NCBI RefSeq assembly: GCF_004803795.1 | Contig: NZ_CP012543.1 | Location: 186,001-250,000, forward strand | Length of the DNA stretch: 64,000 bases | Source of the DNA: Campylobacter rectus | GTDB taxonomy: Bacteria; Campylobacterota; Campylobacteria; Campylobacterales; Campylobacteraceae | Direction of reading: 5' to 3' | Shown here: piece after piece, positions 56,858 to 64,000 of the stretch | How the letters are laid out: every line of letters starts with the position of its first letter | How positions within the stretch are numbered: position 1 is the stretch's first letter | Notes under the pieces: model-generated | What the model was told of the DNA's origin: nothing | Databases searched by the model: none | Seen by the model: the letters and a program-made list of their open reading frames with translations, nothing else | Translations under genes and position numbers: made by a program

Positions 56858-57418
56858 ATGAAAAGAATAATACTTTTGGCTGTTGCGCTGATGGTTGCGA
56901 GTTCAAATGATAAAATTTGCGAAACCAAGCTGGATAAAATGCAGGGCTGTGTCATAAAAGAGTATCAGGGTAAAGTCCTGGTAAAAGAAACTCCGTATAA
57001 AAATAACAAAATAAACGGTATCGTAAAAGAGTACTATCCAAGCACGGGAAAGCTTAAATTTATGGATACTGTCGAGGATGATATATCTAACGGTGAGCAA
57101 AAAGAATTTTATGAAAATGGACAGCTGCTCTACTCTATTTTTTACAAAAATGGCAAACTAATAGATGGGATAAGTAAAACTTTTTATGCCAATGGCAAGA
57201 TAAGGTCTGAAATAAATACTATTGATGGCTTTTTTGACGGAGAAACAAAAGTGTATAAAGAAAATGGTAAACTAATCTTAAAGCTTGATTTTAAAGATGG
57301 CAGGCCATTGGGTGGCAAATGTGCCAACAATAATGTGGCTGTGCCAGCTGCTGCGTGGGAAATGCACCCTGATGTATTTCGAATAGCAAGACTTTGCGAG
57401 CAAAATTTTCTATTCTAG
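56858..57418 (+). CDS. YwqK-type repeat protein (MORN-like), secreted
   Basis: 186 residues with a short hydrophobic leader (KRIILLAVALMVASS) and at least four MORN-2/YwqK repeats of the pattern GxxKEYYxxGKLKxxxxxxxx: GIVKEYYPSTGKLKFMD, GEQKEFYENGQLLYSI, GISKTFYANGKIRSEI and GETKVYKENGKLILKL. Such proteins are often labelled antitoxin YwqK, but the toxin connection is not shown for most. GGGGGT before ATG serves as a site. It ends the AT-rich island. Confidence 0.8.
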   Translation: MKRIILLAVALMVASSNDKICETKLDKMQGCVIKEYQGKVLVKETPYKNNKINGIVKEYYPSTGKLKFMDTVEDDISNGEQKEFYENGQLLYSIFYKNGKLIDGISKTFYANGKIRSEINTIDGFFDGETKVYKENGKLILKLDFKDGRPLGGKCANNNVAVPAAAWEMHPDVFRIARLCEQNFLF

Positions 57419-57569
57419 CAATTTTGGTTAAATTTAATCGTGGAGCTCGACTTGGCTTTACGATTAAACCATATTTTCAAACTAACTAAAAACCCGAAAA
57501 ATGCCCAAATTTATCAATTTTTTGCTACAATAAGAAGTTTTGAACTTTTACTATTTAGGAGAAATTTCT

Positions 57570-58022
57570 ATGAAAAAAGAAGACATAAAAGAGCTGATCG
57601 AGTTTTTTAACGAGATGGATATGAACCGCATAAAAGTAAAAAGCGGGGATTTTGAGGTCGAGCTAGAAAAATTCGCCGACTGCTGCGAGCTGCCAAAGCC
57701 CGTCGTCCAAGCTCCCGCCCCGACTCCGACTCCGGTAAACGTTGTGGTAAACTCAGAAGTCAAAGCTCCTGCTAATTCCCCTAAAGACAGCATAAAATCG
57801 CCTATGGTGGGCACTTTTTACGCCGCTCCCAGCCCGGGCGCCGCACCGTTTGTTAAAGTCGGTCAGCGCGTGAGAAAGGGCGATGTGGTAGGCATCATCG
57901 AAGCGATGAAGATAATGAACGAGATCGAGGCCGAATTTGACTGTCAGATCAGCGAGCTGCTCGTTTCCGACGGTCAGCCCGTGGAGTTTGGTTTGCCGCT
58001 ATTTGGCGTGGAGAAAAATTGA
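57570..58022 (+). CDS. accB: Acetyl-CoA carboxylase biotin carboxyl carrier protein
   Basis: Carries CO2 on biotin between AccC and the carboxyltransferase. 150 residues from MKKEDIKELIEFFNEMDM (GGAGAAAT precedes it). A Pro/Ala-rich linker (residues about 48-70) joins the N-terminal helix to the biotinyl domain; biotin Lys114 in IEAMKIMNE. SPMVGTFYAAPSPGAAPFV is typical of AccB. Its stop overlaps the accC start (TGATG). Confidence 0.95.
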   Translation: MKKEDIKELIEFFNEMDMNRIKVKSGDFEVELEKFADCCELPKPVVQAPAPTPTPVNVVVNSEVKAPANSPKDSIKSPMVGTFYAAPSPGAAPFVKVGQRVRKGDVVGIIEAMKIMNEIEAEFDCQISELLVSDGQPVEFGLPLFGVEKN

Positions 58023-59353
58023 TGGAAATAAAAAGAATTTTAATCGCAAATCGCGGCGAAATCGCGCTGCGAGCTCTGCGAACGATAAAAGAAATGGGCA
58101 AAGAAGCCGTCGTCGTCTATTCGACCGCCGACAAAGACGCGCTTTACGTCAGATATGCCGACGTGGCGATCTGCATCGGTAAGGAGCGCTCAAGCGACAG
58201 CTACCTAAATATCCCGGCCATAATCAGCGCGGCTGAAATCAGCGAAGCCGACGCGATATTTCCGGGCTATGGATTTCTCAGCGAAAATCAAAATTTCGTA
58301 GAAATTTGCTCGCATCACAAGCTAAAATTTATAGGACCTAGCGTAGCTGCGATGGCGCTGATGAGCGACAAAAGTAAAGCAAAGCAGATGATGCAGCGAG
58401 CGGGCGTGCCCGTGATCCCGGGCTCTGACGGCGCCGTAGCCGACACTAAGGCCGCAAAAGAGCTAGCTAAGCAGATCGGCTATCCTGTCATCCTAAAAGC
58501 CGCAGCCGGCGGAGGCGGACGAGGTATGCGCGTGGTCGAGTGCGAAGAGGATATAGAAAAGGCGTTTTGGTCGGCGGAGAGCGAAGCGATGAGCGCGTTT
58601 GGCGACGGAACTATGTATATGGAAAAATACATCCTAAATCCGCGCCACATCGAGGTTCAGATCATCGGCGACAGCCACGGTAACGTCCTGCATATCGGCG
58701 AGCGCGACTGCTCTATGCAGCGCCGCCACCAAAAGCTGATCGAGGAGAGTCCTGCGATCCTGCTAGACGACGACACTCGCGCCAGACTGCACGAAACGGC
58801 GATCCGTGCGGCAAAAGCTATCGACTACGAGGGAGCGGGAACGTTTGAGTTTTTGGTCGATAAGGATCTAAATTTCTACTTCATCGAGATGAATACGCGC
58901 CTACAAGTCGAGCACTGCGTGAGCGAAATGGTAAGCGGCCTGGATATAATCGAGCTAATGATAAAAGTAGCCCAGGGCGAGGCGCTACCGCCGCAAGAAA
59001 GCATCACGCTAAAAGGCCACGCCATCGAGTGCCGCATCACGGCCGAGGATCCAAATACGTTTACGCCAAGTCCAGGCAAGATAACAAAATACGTCTGCCC
59101 CGGCGGCCGAAACGTGCGTATGGATAGCCACATCTATCAGGACTACTCGATCCCACCGTACTACGACAGTATGATCGGCAAGCTCATCGTCTGGGACACC
59201 GATAGAAACAGAGCCATCCACAAGATGAAGGTGACGCTCGAGCAGCTCATCATCGGCGGCATCAAGACCACGCGCGACTTTCACATCGCGATGATGGAGA
59301 ACAAAGACTTTATCAACAACAACTATGATACCAACTACCTCTCTCGTCGCTAA
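58022..59353 (+). CDS. accC: Biotin carboxylase subunit of acetyl-CoA carboxylase
   Basis: ATP-dependent carboxylation of biotin on AccB. 443 residues. IANRGEIALRALRTIKEMG; GYGFLSENQNFVEIC; ATP-grasp glycine loop KAAAGGGGRGMRVV; ERDCSMQRRHQKLIEESP; EFLVDKDLNFYFIEMNTRLQ; GHAIECRITAEDP. ATG at 58022 is preferred to a TTG one codon earlier. Translationally coupled to accB. Confidence 0.96.
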   Translation: MEIKRILIANRGEIALRALRTIKEMGKEAVVVYSTADKDALYVRYADVAICIGKERSSDSYLNIPAIISAAEISEADAIFPGYGFLSENQNFVEICSHHKLKFIGPSVAAMALMSDKSKAKQMMQRAGVPVIPGSDGAVADTKAAKELAKQIGYPVILKAAAGGGGRGMRVVECEEDIEKAFWSAESEAMSAFGDGTMYMEKYILNPRHIEVQIIGDSHGNVLHIGERDCSMQRRHQKLIEESPAILLDDDTRARLHETAIRAAKAIDYEGAGTFEFLVDKDLNFYFIEMNTRLQVEHCVSEMVSGLDIIELMIKVAQGEALPPQESITLKGHAIECRITAEDPNTFTPSPGKITKYVCPGGRNVRMDSHIYQDYSIPPYYDSMIGKLIVWDTDRNRAIHKMKVTLEQLIIGGIKTTRDFHIAMMENKDFINNNYDTNYLSRR

Positions 59354-59486
59354 ATTTGCGGCTAGGGCGAGGCTATTGCGCGCCGAAGCGAGTTTAAATT
59401 TGCTTTGGCGTATATAAATTTTAACTTCAAATTTTTATTATTTAAAACCCGCTCGCAGATAAAATTTAAATCTAAATTTATCGGCA

Positions 59487-59495
59487 CCCCCCCCC
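59487..59495. repeat. Poly-C tract, nine C
   Basis: Nine C in ATCGGCA...GCAAAAACAC, downstream of accC. The only frame through it (minus strand, 59571-59362) lacks a ribosome binding site. Same length as the tract at 16807. Confidence 0.65.
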
Positions 59496-59605
59496 GCAAA
59501 AACACTAATTTTATTTTCAGTAATCGCAAGTCCTCTAAACCGTTAAATTTGCCTTTATTTAAAAATATCAAGGATTAAATTTAACTCGTCTATTATGGGT
59601 AAAAG

Positions 59606-60515
59606 CTATGAAATTTCCTTTTTGATCTGTTTTGCGTCTTCTAAGTTCGGCGGTATTGAAAAGAGCGTCGTCTCAAATCTATTTTCCGCTCCGATTAAAA
59701 ATAGATAAAATTTATCATCCATAAACGCAGCGCTTACTCCCATATCTCCTGCAAATTTTATCTTTAACTCTCTCAAATGCGCCATAAACGCAGGCGTCAA
59801 AAGATATCTTGCCTCTACTTTATCATCCGTAAAAACTCTAAATTCATCGTTAAAAAGAGTATCATCCATCCGCTCTTTTTCGCCTAAAAATTTAGTATTT
59901 AGCGTGCGGCTCGCGACTATAGTTTGTCCGCTAAATTTCTTGTAAAACTCGCAGACTAAAACCGAGCCGCTAAAGGCCTGTATATCTTTCATCATCTTCC
60001 ATACAAAAACTACCGCGGATAGCAAATTTAGCGTCGCCGAGTCGCCTAGTTTTAGTTTGGCGTCCCTGGGTATGCTTATAGCTTCGCTAAGATTAAATTT
60101 GACGCCGTTATGCGTTCCGCTGATTTGATCTTCGGCGTGAATTCATCCGGCGAATAAATGCCGATCCTGCGAAATTCTTTACGGCTGATGCCGGCATTCG
60201 GTTCGTAGCTAAAATTTGGACCCACTTCGCAGATAGCTGCACGGACGAAAATGTCTTTATAAAACTCTTTGTAATCTCTCAGCCCATAGATCACTCGGCC
60301 CCTGTTAGTCATTAGCACAATGAAAAAAACGGAATATAGATAATGATGAAAAATAGTGAGGCAAGGCGATTTTCAAAAAGATACCATACGGCAAATCCGC
60401 CGCCTACGGGCAGGACAGCTATAAACAAAACCCCTAAAAACAGATACTTTGCAAATGCGCATCCACACTCTTTTTGCTTTTTTGCGGTTGCCTCTATCGC
60501 TTCGTTTATGTTCAA
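59606..60515 (-). pseudogene. DUF3137 gene broken by two frameshifts
   Basis: Three minus-strand pieces join into one DUF3137-like membrane protein. (1) 60515-60312: TTG start after AAAAAAGG, MNINEAIEATAKKQK then two helices. (2) 60318-60076: LMTNRGRVIYGLRDYKEFYK to FRRIGIYSPDEFTP. (3) the frame ending at 59606, whose upstream part reads EDQISGTHNGVKFNLSEAIS and continues to FSGSVLVCEFYKKFSGQTIV. The first break falls in an A7 run (60323-60329), the second near 60133 and is repaired by one base. Function of the family unknown. Either a real pseudogene, a slipping homopolymer switch, or sequence error. Confidence 0.78.
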
Positions 60516-60680
60516 ATTTGCCTTTTTTAGAGTTTTATGTTTGGATCAAATTTTAGCGAAATTTACGTCGTAAAGGTGAGGGTTTGGGCGGGCTAGCTGG
60601 CAAAATCGTGGCGTCAAATTTTAAAAAACCTAGCCGCGCAAATTTTAGTATAATACCTTAAATTTAACTAGGCAAAAGCG

Positions 60681-61769
60681 ATGATAAACGACGAATTTTA
60701 CATGTCTTTGGCGATCAAAAAGGCTTGGGAGTTTCAAATTTTAACTTATCCAAATCCCGCCGTCGGTTGCGTGGTTTTAGATGCTGGCGGCAGGTTGCTT
60801 TCAGTTGCCGCGCATAAAAGAGCGGGCTTTTTACACGCCGAGCCAAGCGCAGTTCTTTTGGCGCTCTGTAAAAAAAGCGAGGCGTTTTTGCACGATTTTT
60901 TGCGCGAGTATAACGCGGCTTTGGGCATCAAATTTGAAAGCGTCGCAGAGCTTACAAATGCGGACTTGGAGCCAAATTTCACGTATGAATACATCCTGCA
61001 AAATCACGGCGATCTGCTAAAAGGCGCCAAGGCCTACGTGACGCTCGAGCCCTGCGCTCACCGCGGCAAAACTCCGCCATGCGCCGAGCTTTTAAGACTG
61101 CTAAAATTTGCCGAAGTCGTCATCGCTAGAGGTGACGAAAACGCCGTAGCAAGCGGCGGCGCGCATATCCTGCAAAGCGGCGGCGTAGCGGTCAAATTTG
61201 ACGTGCTAAGGCAGGGGGCGGACGAGCTAATAGAGCCATTTCTAGCGTGGCAGAGGGGGAATTTTAGCTTTTTCAAGCTTGCCCTTAGCGCAAACGGCGT
61301 CGCAGTCGGCACCGCGCAGAGCAAAATCATCTCAAATCTAGCCAGCCGCACCCACTCTCACCGCCTGCGTAGCGCGGCCGAGCTGCTAGTTATCGGCGGC
61401 GCCACCGTCCGCGCCGACCGCCCGAGGCTCGATACCAGGCTGATAGAGGACGGCAAAAATCCAAACGTAATAATCTACTCGCGCGAGCGGGAGTTTGACG
61501 CGTCTATACCGCTTTTTGGCGTGGAGGGCAGGAGCGTGCGCGTAACAAGCGATATAAATGAAGCTTTCGTGCCGCGTTTAACGATGTTTGAGGGCGGCGA
61601 AAACGCGCTAAAAGCCCTAGACGAACGCGTAAAATGGCTGCTGCTCTACCGCTCGAGCGAGCTTTTGGACGCACCCACGGTAAGGCTAAATTTAAAACTC
61701 AAACCGCTATTTCACGGCGAACTTGACGGCGACGTTTACGGGTGGTATAGGATTGAGCGAAGTTTATAA
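60681..61769 (+). CDS. ribD: Riboflavin biosynthesis deaminase/reductase
   Basis: Bifunctional: deaminates then reduces the pyrimidine intermediate after GTP cyclohydrolase II. 362 residues. Deaminase zinc ligands in GFLHAEPSA and LEPCAHRGKTPPC; between them lies an insertion of about 55 residues (FLHDFLREYNAALGIKF onward). The reductase half from about 195 (FFKLALSANGV) has SHRLRSAAELLVIGGATVRADRPRLDTR. Its C-terminus (FHGELDGDVYGWYRIER) is shorter than the usual FLG-type end, as in other Campylobacter. No other rib gene adjacent. Confidence 0.9.
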   Translation: MINDEFYMSLAIKKAWEFQILTYPNPAVGCVVLDAGGRLLSVAAHKRAGFLHAEPSAVLLALCKKSEAFLHDFLREYNAALGIKFESVAELTNADLEPNFTYEYILQNHGDLLKGAKAYVTLEPCAHRGKTPPCAELLRLLKFAEVVIARGDENAVASGGAHILQSGGVAVKFDVLRQGADELIEPFLAWQRGNFSFFKLALSANGVAVGTAQSKIISNLASRTHSHRLRSAAELLVIGGATVRADRPRLDTRLIEDGKNPNVIIYSREREFDASIPLFGVEGRSVRVTSDINEAFVPRLTMFEGGENALKALDERVKWLLLYRSSELLDAPTVRLNLKLKPLFHGELDGDVYGWYRIERSL

Positions 61770-61800
61770 ATTTGCTCTCTAAAAAGACCTACTATTTTAT

Positions 61801-62250
61801 ATGCGATTGAGTTTTAGTAAAAGCCTTGGCGGCGGATTTGGGATTTATTTAAGCCAAAGCCTTGGAGCGAAAAAAGATGACGCAGGCGCAGGTGGCTGCA
61901 GCTAAAAAGGAGCAGTTTTAAAAAGCATAGCTCAAGCCTTGATTTTACTTAGGCGATTTTTACAAAGATGCGGATACGTCGCAAGTAGCGATTTTGAGTT
62001 AAATGGTCCCGATTTTTTCAAAAGAAGCGAAAATAGTGCATTGTTTGATAGGCTTATAGATATGCAAAAAAATAGGCATCGGCATTCAAAAGATAAATTT
62101 TTCGGGGGCGCTATCTGCTAAAAGGCGCGAACGGCTGACTGATTTGGCGTTTGAAATTGACGATATATTAGGCGGGGCATATACCCAAACAAACCCGATG
62201 AAACCATCTCAAACTATAGCCGAAAATCGCCGAAAGAGTTACGAGGATAT
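61801..62250 (+). pseudogene. Decayed DUF4236-like gene
   Basis: Begins MRLSFSKSLGGGFGIYLSQS, the kind of N-terminus seen in DUF4236 (small glycine-rich beta domain), then stops after 34 codons. Later pieces in other frames read as protein: SSDFELNGPDFFKRSENSAL, FDRLIDMQKNRHR, and LAFEIDDILGGAYTQTNPMK to YEDIKK and a stop near 62258. A hydrophobic stretch further on may be its tail. Several frame breaks; not functional as it stands. Confidence 0.5.
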
Positions 62251-62588
62251 CAAAAAATAATGCGACAAGGCCGTTATGTCGCCGCTTAAAAACTATTTTC
62301 GGCATTGCGGCTTAGCGGATTTCTGGCTTTTGCCTGCGCGATAGCGCTTGCGTCAAATCACGCGAGTCGGCTTGAGTTTTATTGCGGTGTTTGTTCTTTC
62401 TTTCGTCGATAGTTACGTTTGTCTTTTATAAAAAGCAAACGACAAAAGCTAAAATTTAAGATAAATTTAGTGTTTGCGTTTTTGCGATGCGGCAAATTTA
62501 ACGCAAATGGTTAAAAATGCGGCTACGCTACTCTTTAACGAAACATTTTATAAAATTCGCTATGATTTTGTAAATTTAAAGGAGAAAA

Positions 62589-63443
62589 ATGAAGGAGATA
62601 ACGCTAAACGGAGCGAAATTTCGGGTCGCGGCAAACACGATGGAGGAGCTAAAAAACGAGGCTCTGGGCGACGAAAACGGCGAGATTTATAAATTTCTAG
62701 CTAAATTTAACGCGAGTGAGCCCGATATCTTTATCCTAGACGGCTTTGCGACGAAGGAAAATTTAGAGATAAAAGATAGCTCAAACGTCGTGTTTATCAG
62801 GCGCGGCGCGATGCCGGGGCGAGAAGTGCTAAAAGCTATGATCGCCTCCAGAAACAGCCCCGAGCTAAACGCGGCTCTAGCTAGCGGCTGCGTGGGCGTG
62901 GCGGGACTTGGCGGTCTTGGCTCAAATATCGCGCTAAGTCTAGCACGCACGGGAGTCGCCAAGCTCGTGCTGGCCGACTTTGACGTCGTGGAGCCTAGCA
63001 ACCTAAACCGCCAGCAGTACTTCGTCCGCCACATCGGTATGAAAAAGACGGACGCGCTAAAAGAGCTCATCGCCGAGGTAAATCCCTTCGTCGAGGTTGA
63101 GACGCACGACATTACGCTAACTGCTGCCAACGTCGCCGAGATTTTCGCGCCGTGTAGCGTCATCTGCGAGGCGTTTGATAACGTCGCGGGCAAGGCGATG
63201 ATGGTAAATGAGGCGGGCGCGAGCCTGCGGGACAAAAAGATCGTCGGCGCGTCGGGCATGGCGGGGCACTTTAGCTCAAATCTCATAAAAACGGTCAAAT
63301 TTGCGCGAAACGTCTATCTGTGCGGCGATCTGCAAAATGCCGCAGGCGTAGGACAGGGGCTTATGGCCGCGCGCGTGGCGATCTGCGCCAATCATCAGGC
63401 AAACCTCGCTATCAGGCTTTTGATGGGACTTGAGGAGGTTTAG
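62589..63443 (+). CDS. thiF: ThiS adenylyltransferase ThiF with ThiS-like N-terminus
   Basis: Adenylates the sulfur carrier ThiS in thiazole synthesis; E1/MoeB-like fold. 284 residues. Residues 1-75 resemble a ThiS/ubiquitin-like domain (ITLNGAKFRVAANTMEEL), but lack the Gly-Gly end needed for a carrier. From about 95: VGVAGLGGLGSNIALSLART (ATP loop), LADFDVVEPSNLNRQQYF, and ICEAFDNVAGKAMMV. It lacks the C-terminal zinc CxxC pairs of E. coli ThiF, fitting the second ThiF subfamily. AAAGGAGAAA precedes ATG. thiG/thiH, if linked, lie beyond the window. Confidence 0.87.
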   Translation: MKEITLNGAKFRVAANTMEELKNEALGDENGEIYKFLAKFNASEPDIFILDGFATKENLEIKDSSNVVFIRRGAMPGREVLKAMIASRNSPELNAALASGCVGVAGLGGLGSNIALSLARTGVAKLVLADFDVVEPSNLNRQQYFVRHIGMKKTDALKELIAEVNPFVEVETHDITLTAANVAEIFAPCSVICEAFDNVAGKAMMVNEAGASLRDKKIVGASGMAGHFSSNLIKTVKFARNVYLCGDLQNAAGVGQGLMAARVAICANHQANLAIRLLMGLEEV

Positions 63444-64000
63444 ATTTTGATTCGGCGGGTGCGCGGCTCGGAGTTTTGACGCTGGGCCAAACGCCGCCTG
63501 CCTAACTGCGCACAAGAGAAGCCGGCGAGGCTTTGGCTCTCCCGCGCTTGCGGCTTTGCAGGGAAATCTTTAAAGCGTGATTTAATGGATGCGGACAGGG
63601 AATCGCGCACCCTTGCCCGCCATAAATTTTTATATTCTGCTGTTTTTGCCTAGCGCGACGGAGGTAAATTTGCAAGATTACGCACTCAAATTTAGCGCGT
63701 TTGAGGTTTAAAATTTGCTCAAATTCGGCTTTGGCGCTCGCCGTAAGTTCGTAAATTTTGCCGCAGTCGGATTTGTCATTTGCGTTTTTGGCGTTAAATT
63801 TTGACTTTAGCCATGCTGCATTTTTATGGATTTGCGCTCTTTGCGGCGGTAAAATTTGACGAATTTTATTTTATTGTCGCGAGCCGAAGCATAAGTTTAT
63901 TTATCTTAAATTTACGCCGCTAGCTAAAATCCGAAATCTGCGTCCGTATTTTGCAAAACCCGCCGTAAATTTACCGCCGAATTTGGCTTTCTCTTTGTTG
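63444..64000. other. Intergenic, nothing recognised
   Basis: The last 0.55 kb has no convincing ORF, repeat of the dispersed families or promoter. AAATTT hexamers continue. A gene may start past the right edge. Confidence 0.5.

Noticed and set aside
62520-62588. TPP riboswitch before thiF
   Set aside because: No CTGAGA or ACCTGATC-type THI-box elements in the 100 bases upstream.

Overview
The window looks like chromosomal DNA of a Campylobacter from the oral, higher-GC group (C. rectus / C. showae-like). The supporting evidence is a Campylobacter-type flagellin gene with a sigma-28 promoter next to a complete pseudaminic acid cluster, the dba-dsbI pair, RAATTY-like AAATTT hexamers everywhere, and genes whose closest recognisable relatives are epsilonproteobacterial. 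Base composition is roughly mid-40s percent GC by eye. No rRNA, tRNA, CRISPR array, intact transposase or prophage was seen. The species assignment is inference.

Layout. 1-10 kb: glycerate kinase, a YceI protein, a frameshifted menA, dba-dsbI, pldA overlapping mobA, and a SemiSWEET gene. 10.9-12.1 kb: repeats, then leuC, a tandem-duplicated GNAT gene and rqcH with a small partner. 16.6-18.8 kb: about 2.2 kb without an intact gene, holding a decayed coding remnant. 18.8-29.2 kb: cdsA-dxr, uraA, a DKNYY-like membrane protein, a decayed membrane protein, creD and tsaD, separated by repeats. 29.3-38.5 kb, mostly minus strand: cysQ, antiporter-gltA, bioB, topA and a YafQ-type toxin-antitoxin pair. 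38.5-38.8 kb: a previously unannotated candidate type I toxin gene with strong RNA structure. 38.9-49.6 kb: flaA facing a minus-strand glycosylation operon (pseB-pseC-pseF-[antitoxin-PIN toxin]-pseG-pseH-pseI-Maf), then dcd. 49.7-57.4 kb: a subtilisin autotransporter, modA and modB without modC, and an AT-rich three-gene island of unknown function. 57.5-63.4 kb: accB-accC, a broken DUF3137 gene, ribD, a decayed DUF4236-like gene and thiF.

How the genes work together. The pse genes build CMP-pseudaminic acid and the Maf-family protein is the likely transferase to flagellin, which is encoded convergently next door. AccB and AccC are two subunits of acetyl-CoA carboxylase. CdsA and Dxr overlap (phospholipid and isoprenoid precursors). 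ModA/ModB and MobA concern molybdenum, though the transport ATPase is not here. Several genes (menA, DUF3137, DUF4236-like, two unnamed remnants) are broken, often by single-base shifts in short homopolymers, so either decay or sequencing error must be considered.

The two most unusual things are: (1) a family of intergenic repeats at gene boundaries whose long stems differ in sequence from copy to copy yet stay self-complementary, always with the same end next to the gene, often flanking a second MITE-like family with about 31-bp terminal inverted repeats; and (2) the 20-residue hydrophobic ORF at 38614-38676, with a -10 box, a 5'-end hairpin, a near-perfect Shine-Dalgarno sequence, a 12-bp long-range pairing to its 3' region and an antisense -10 box inside the ORF.
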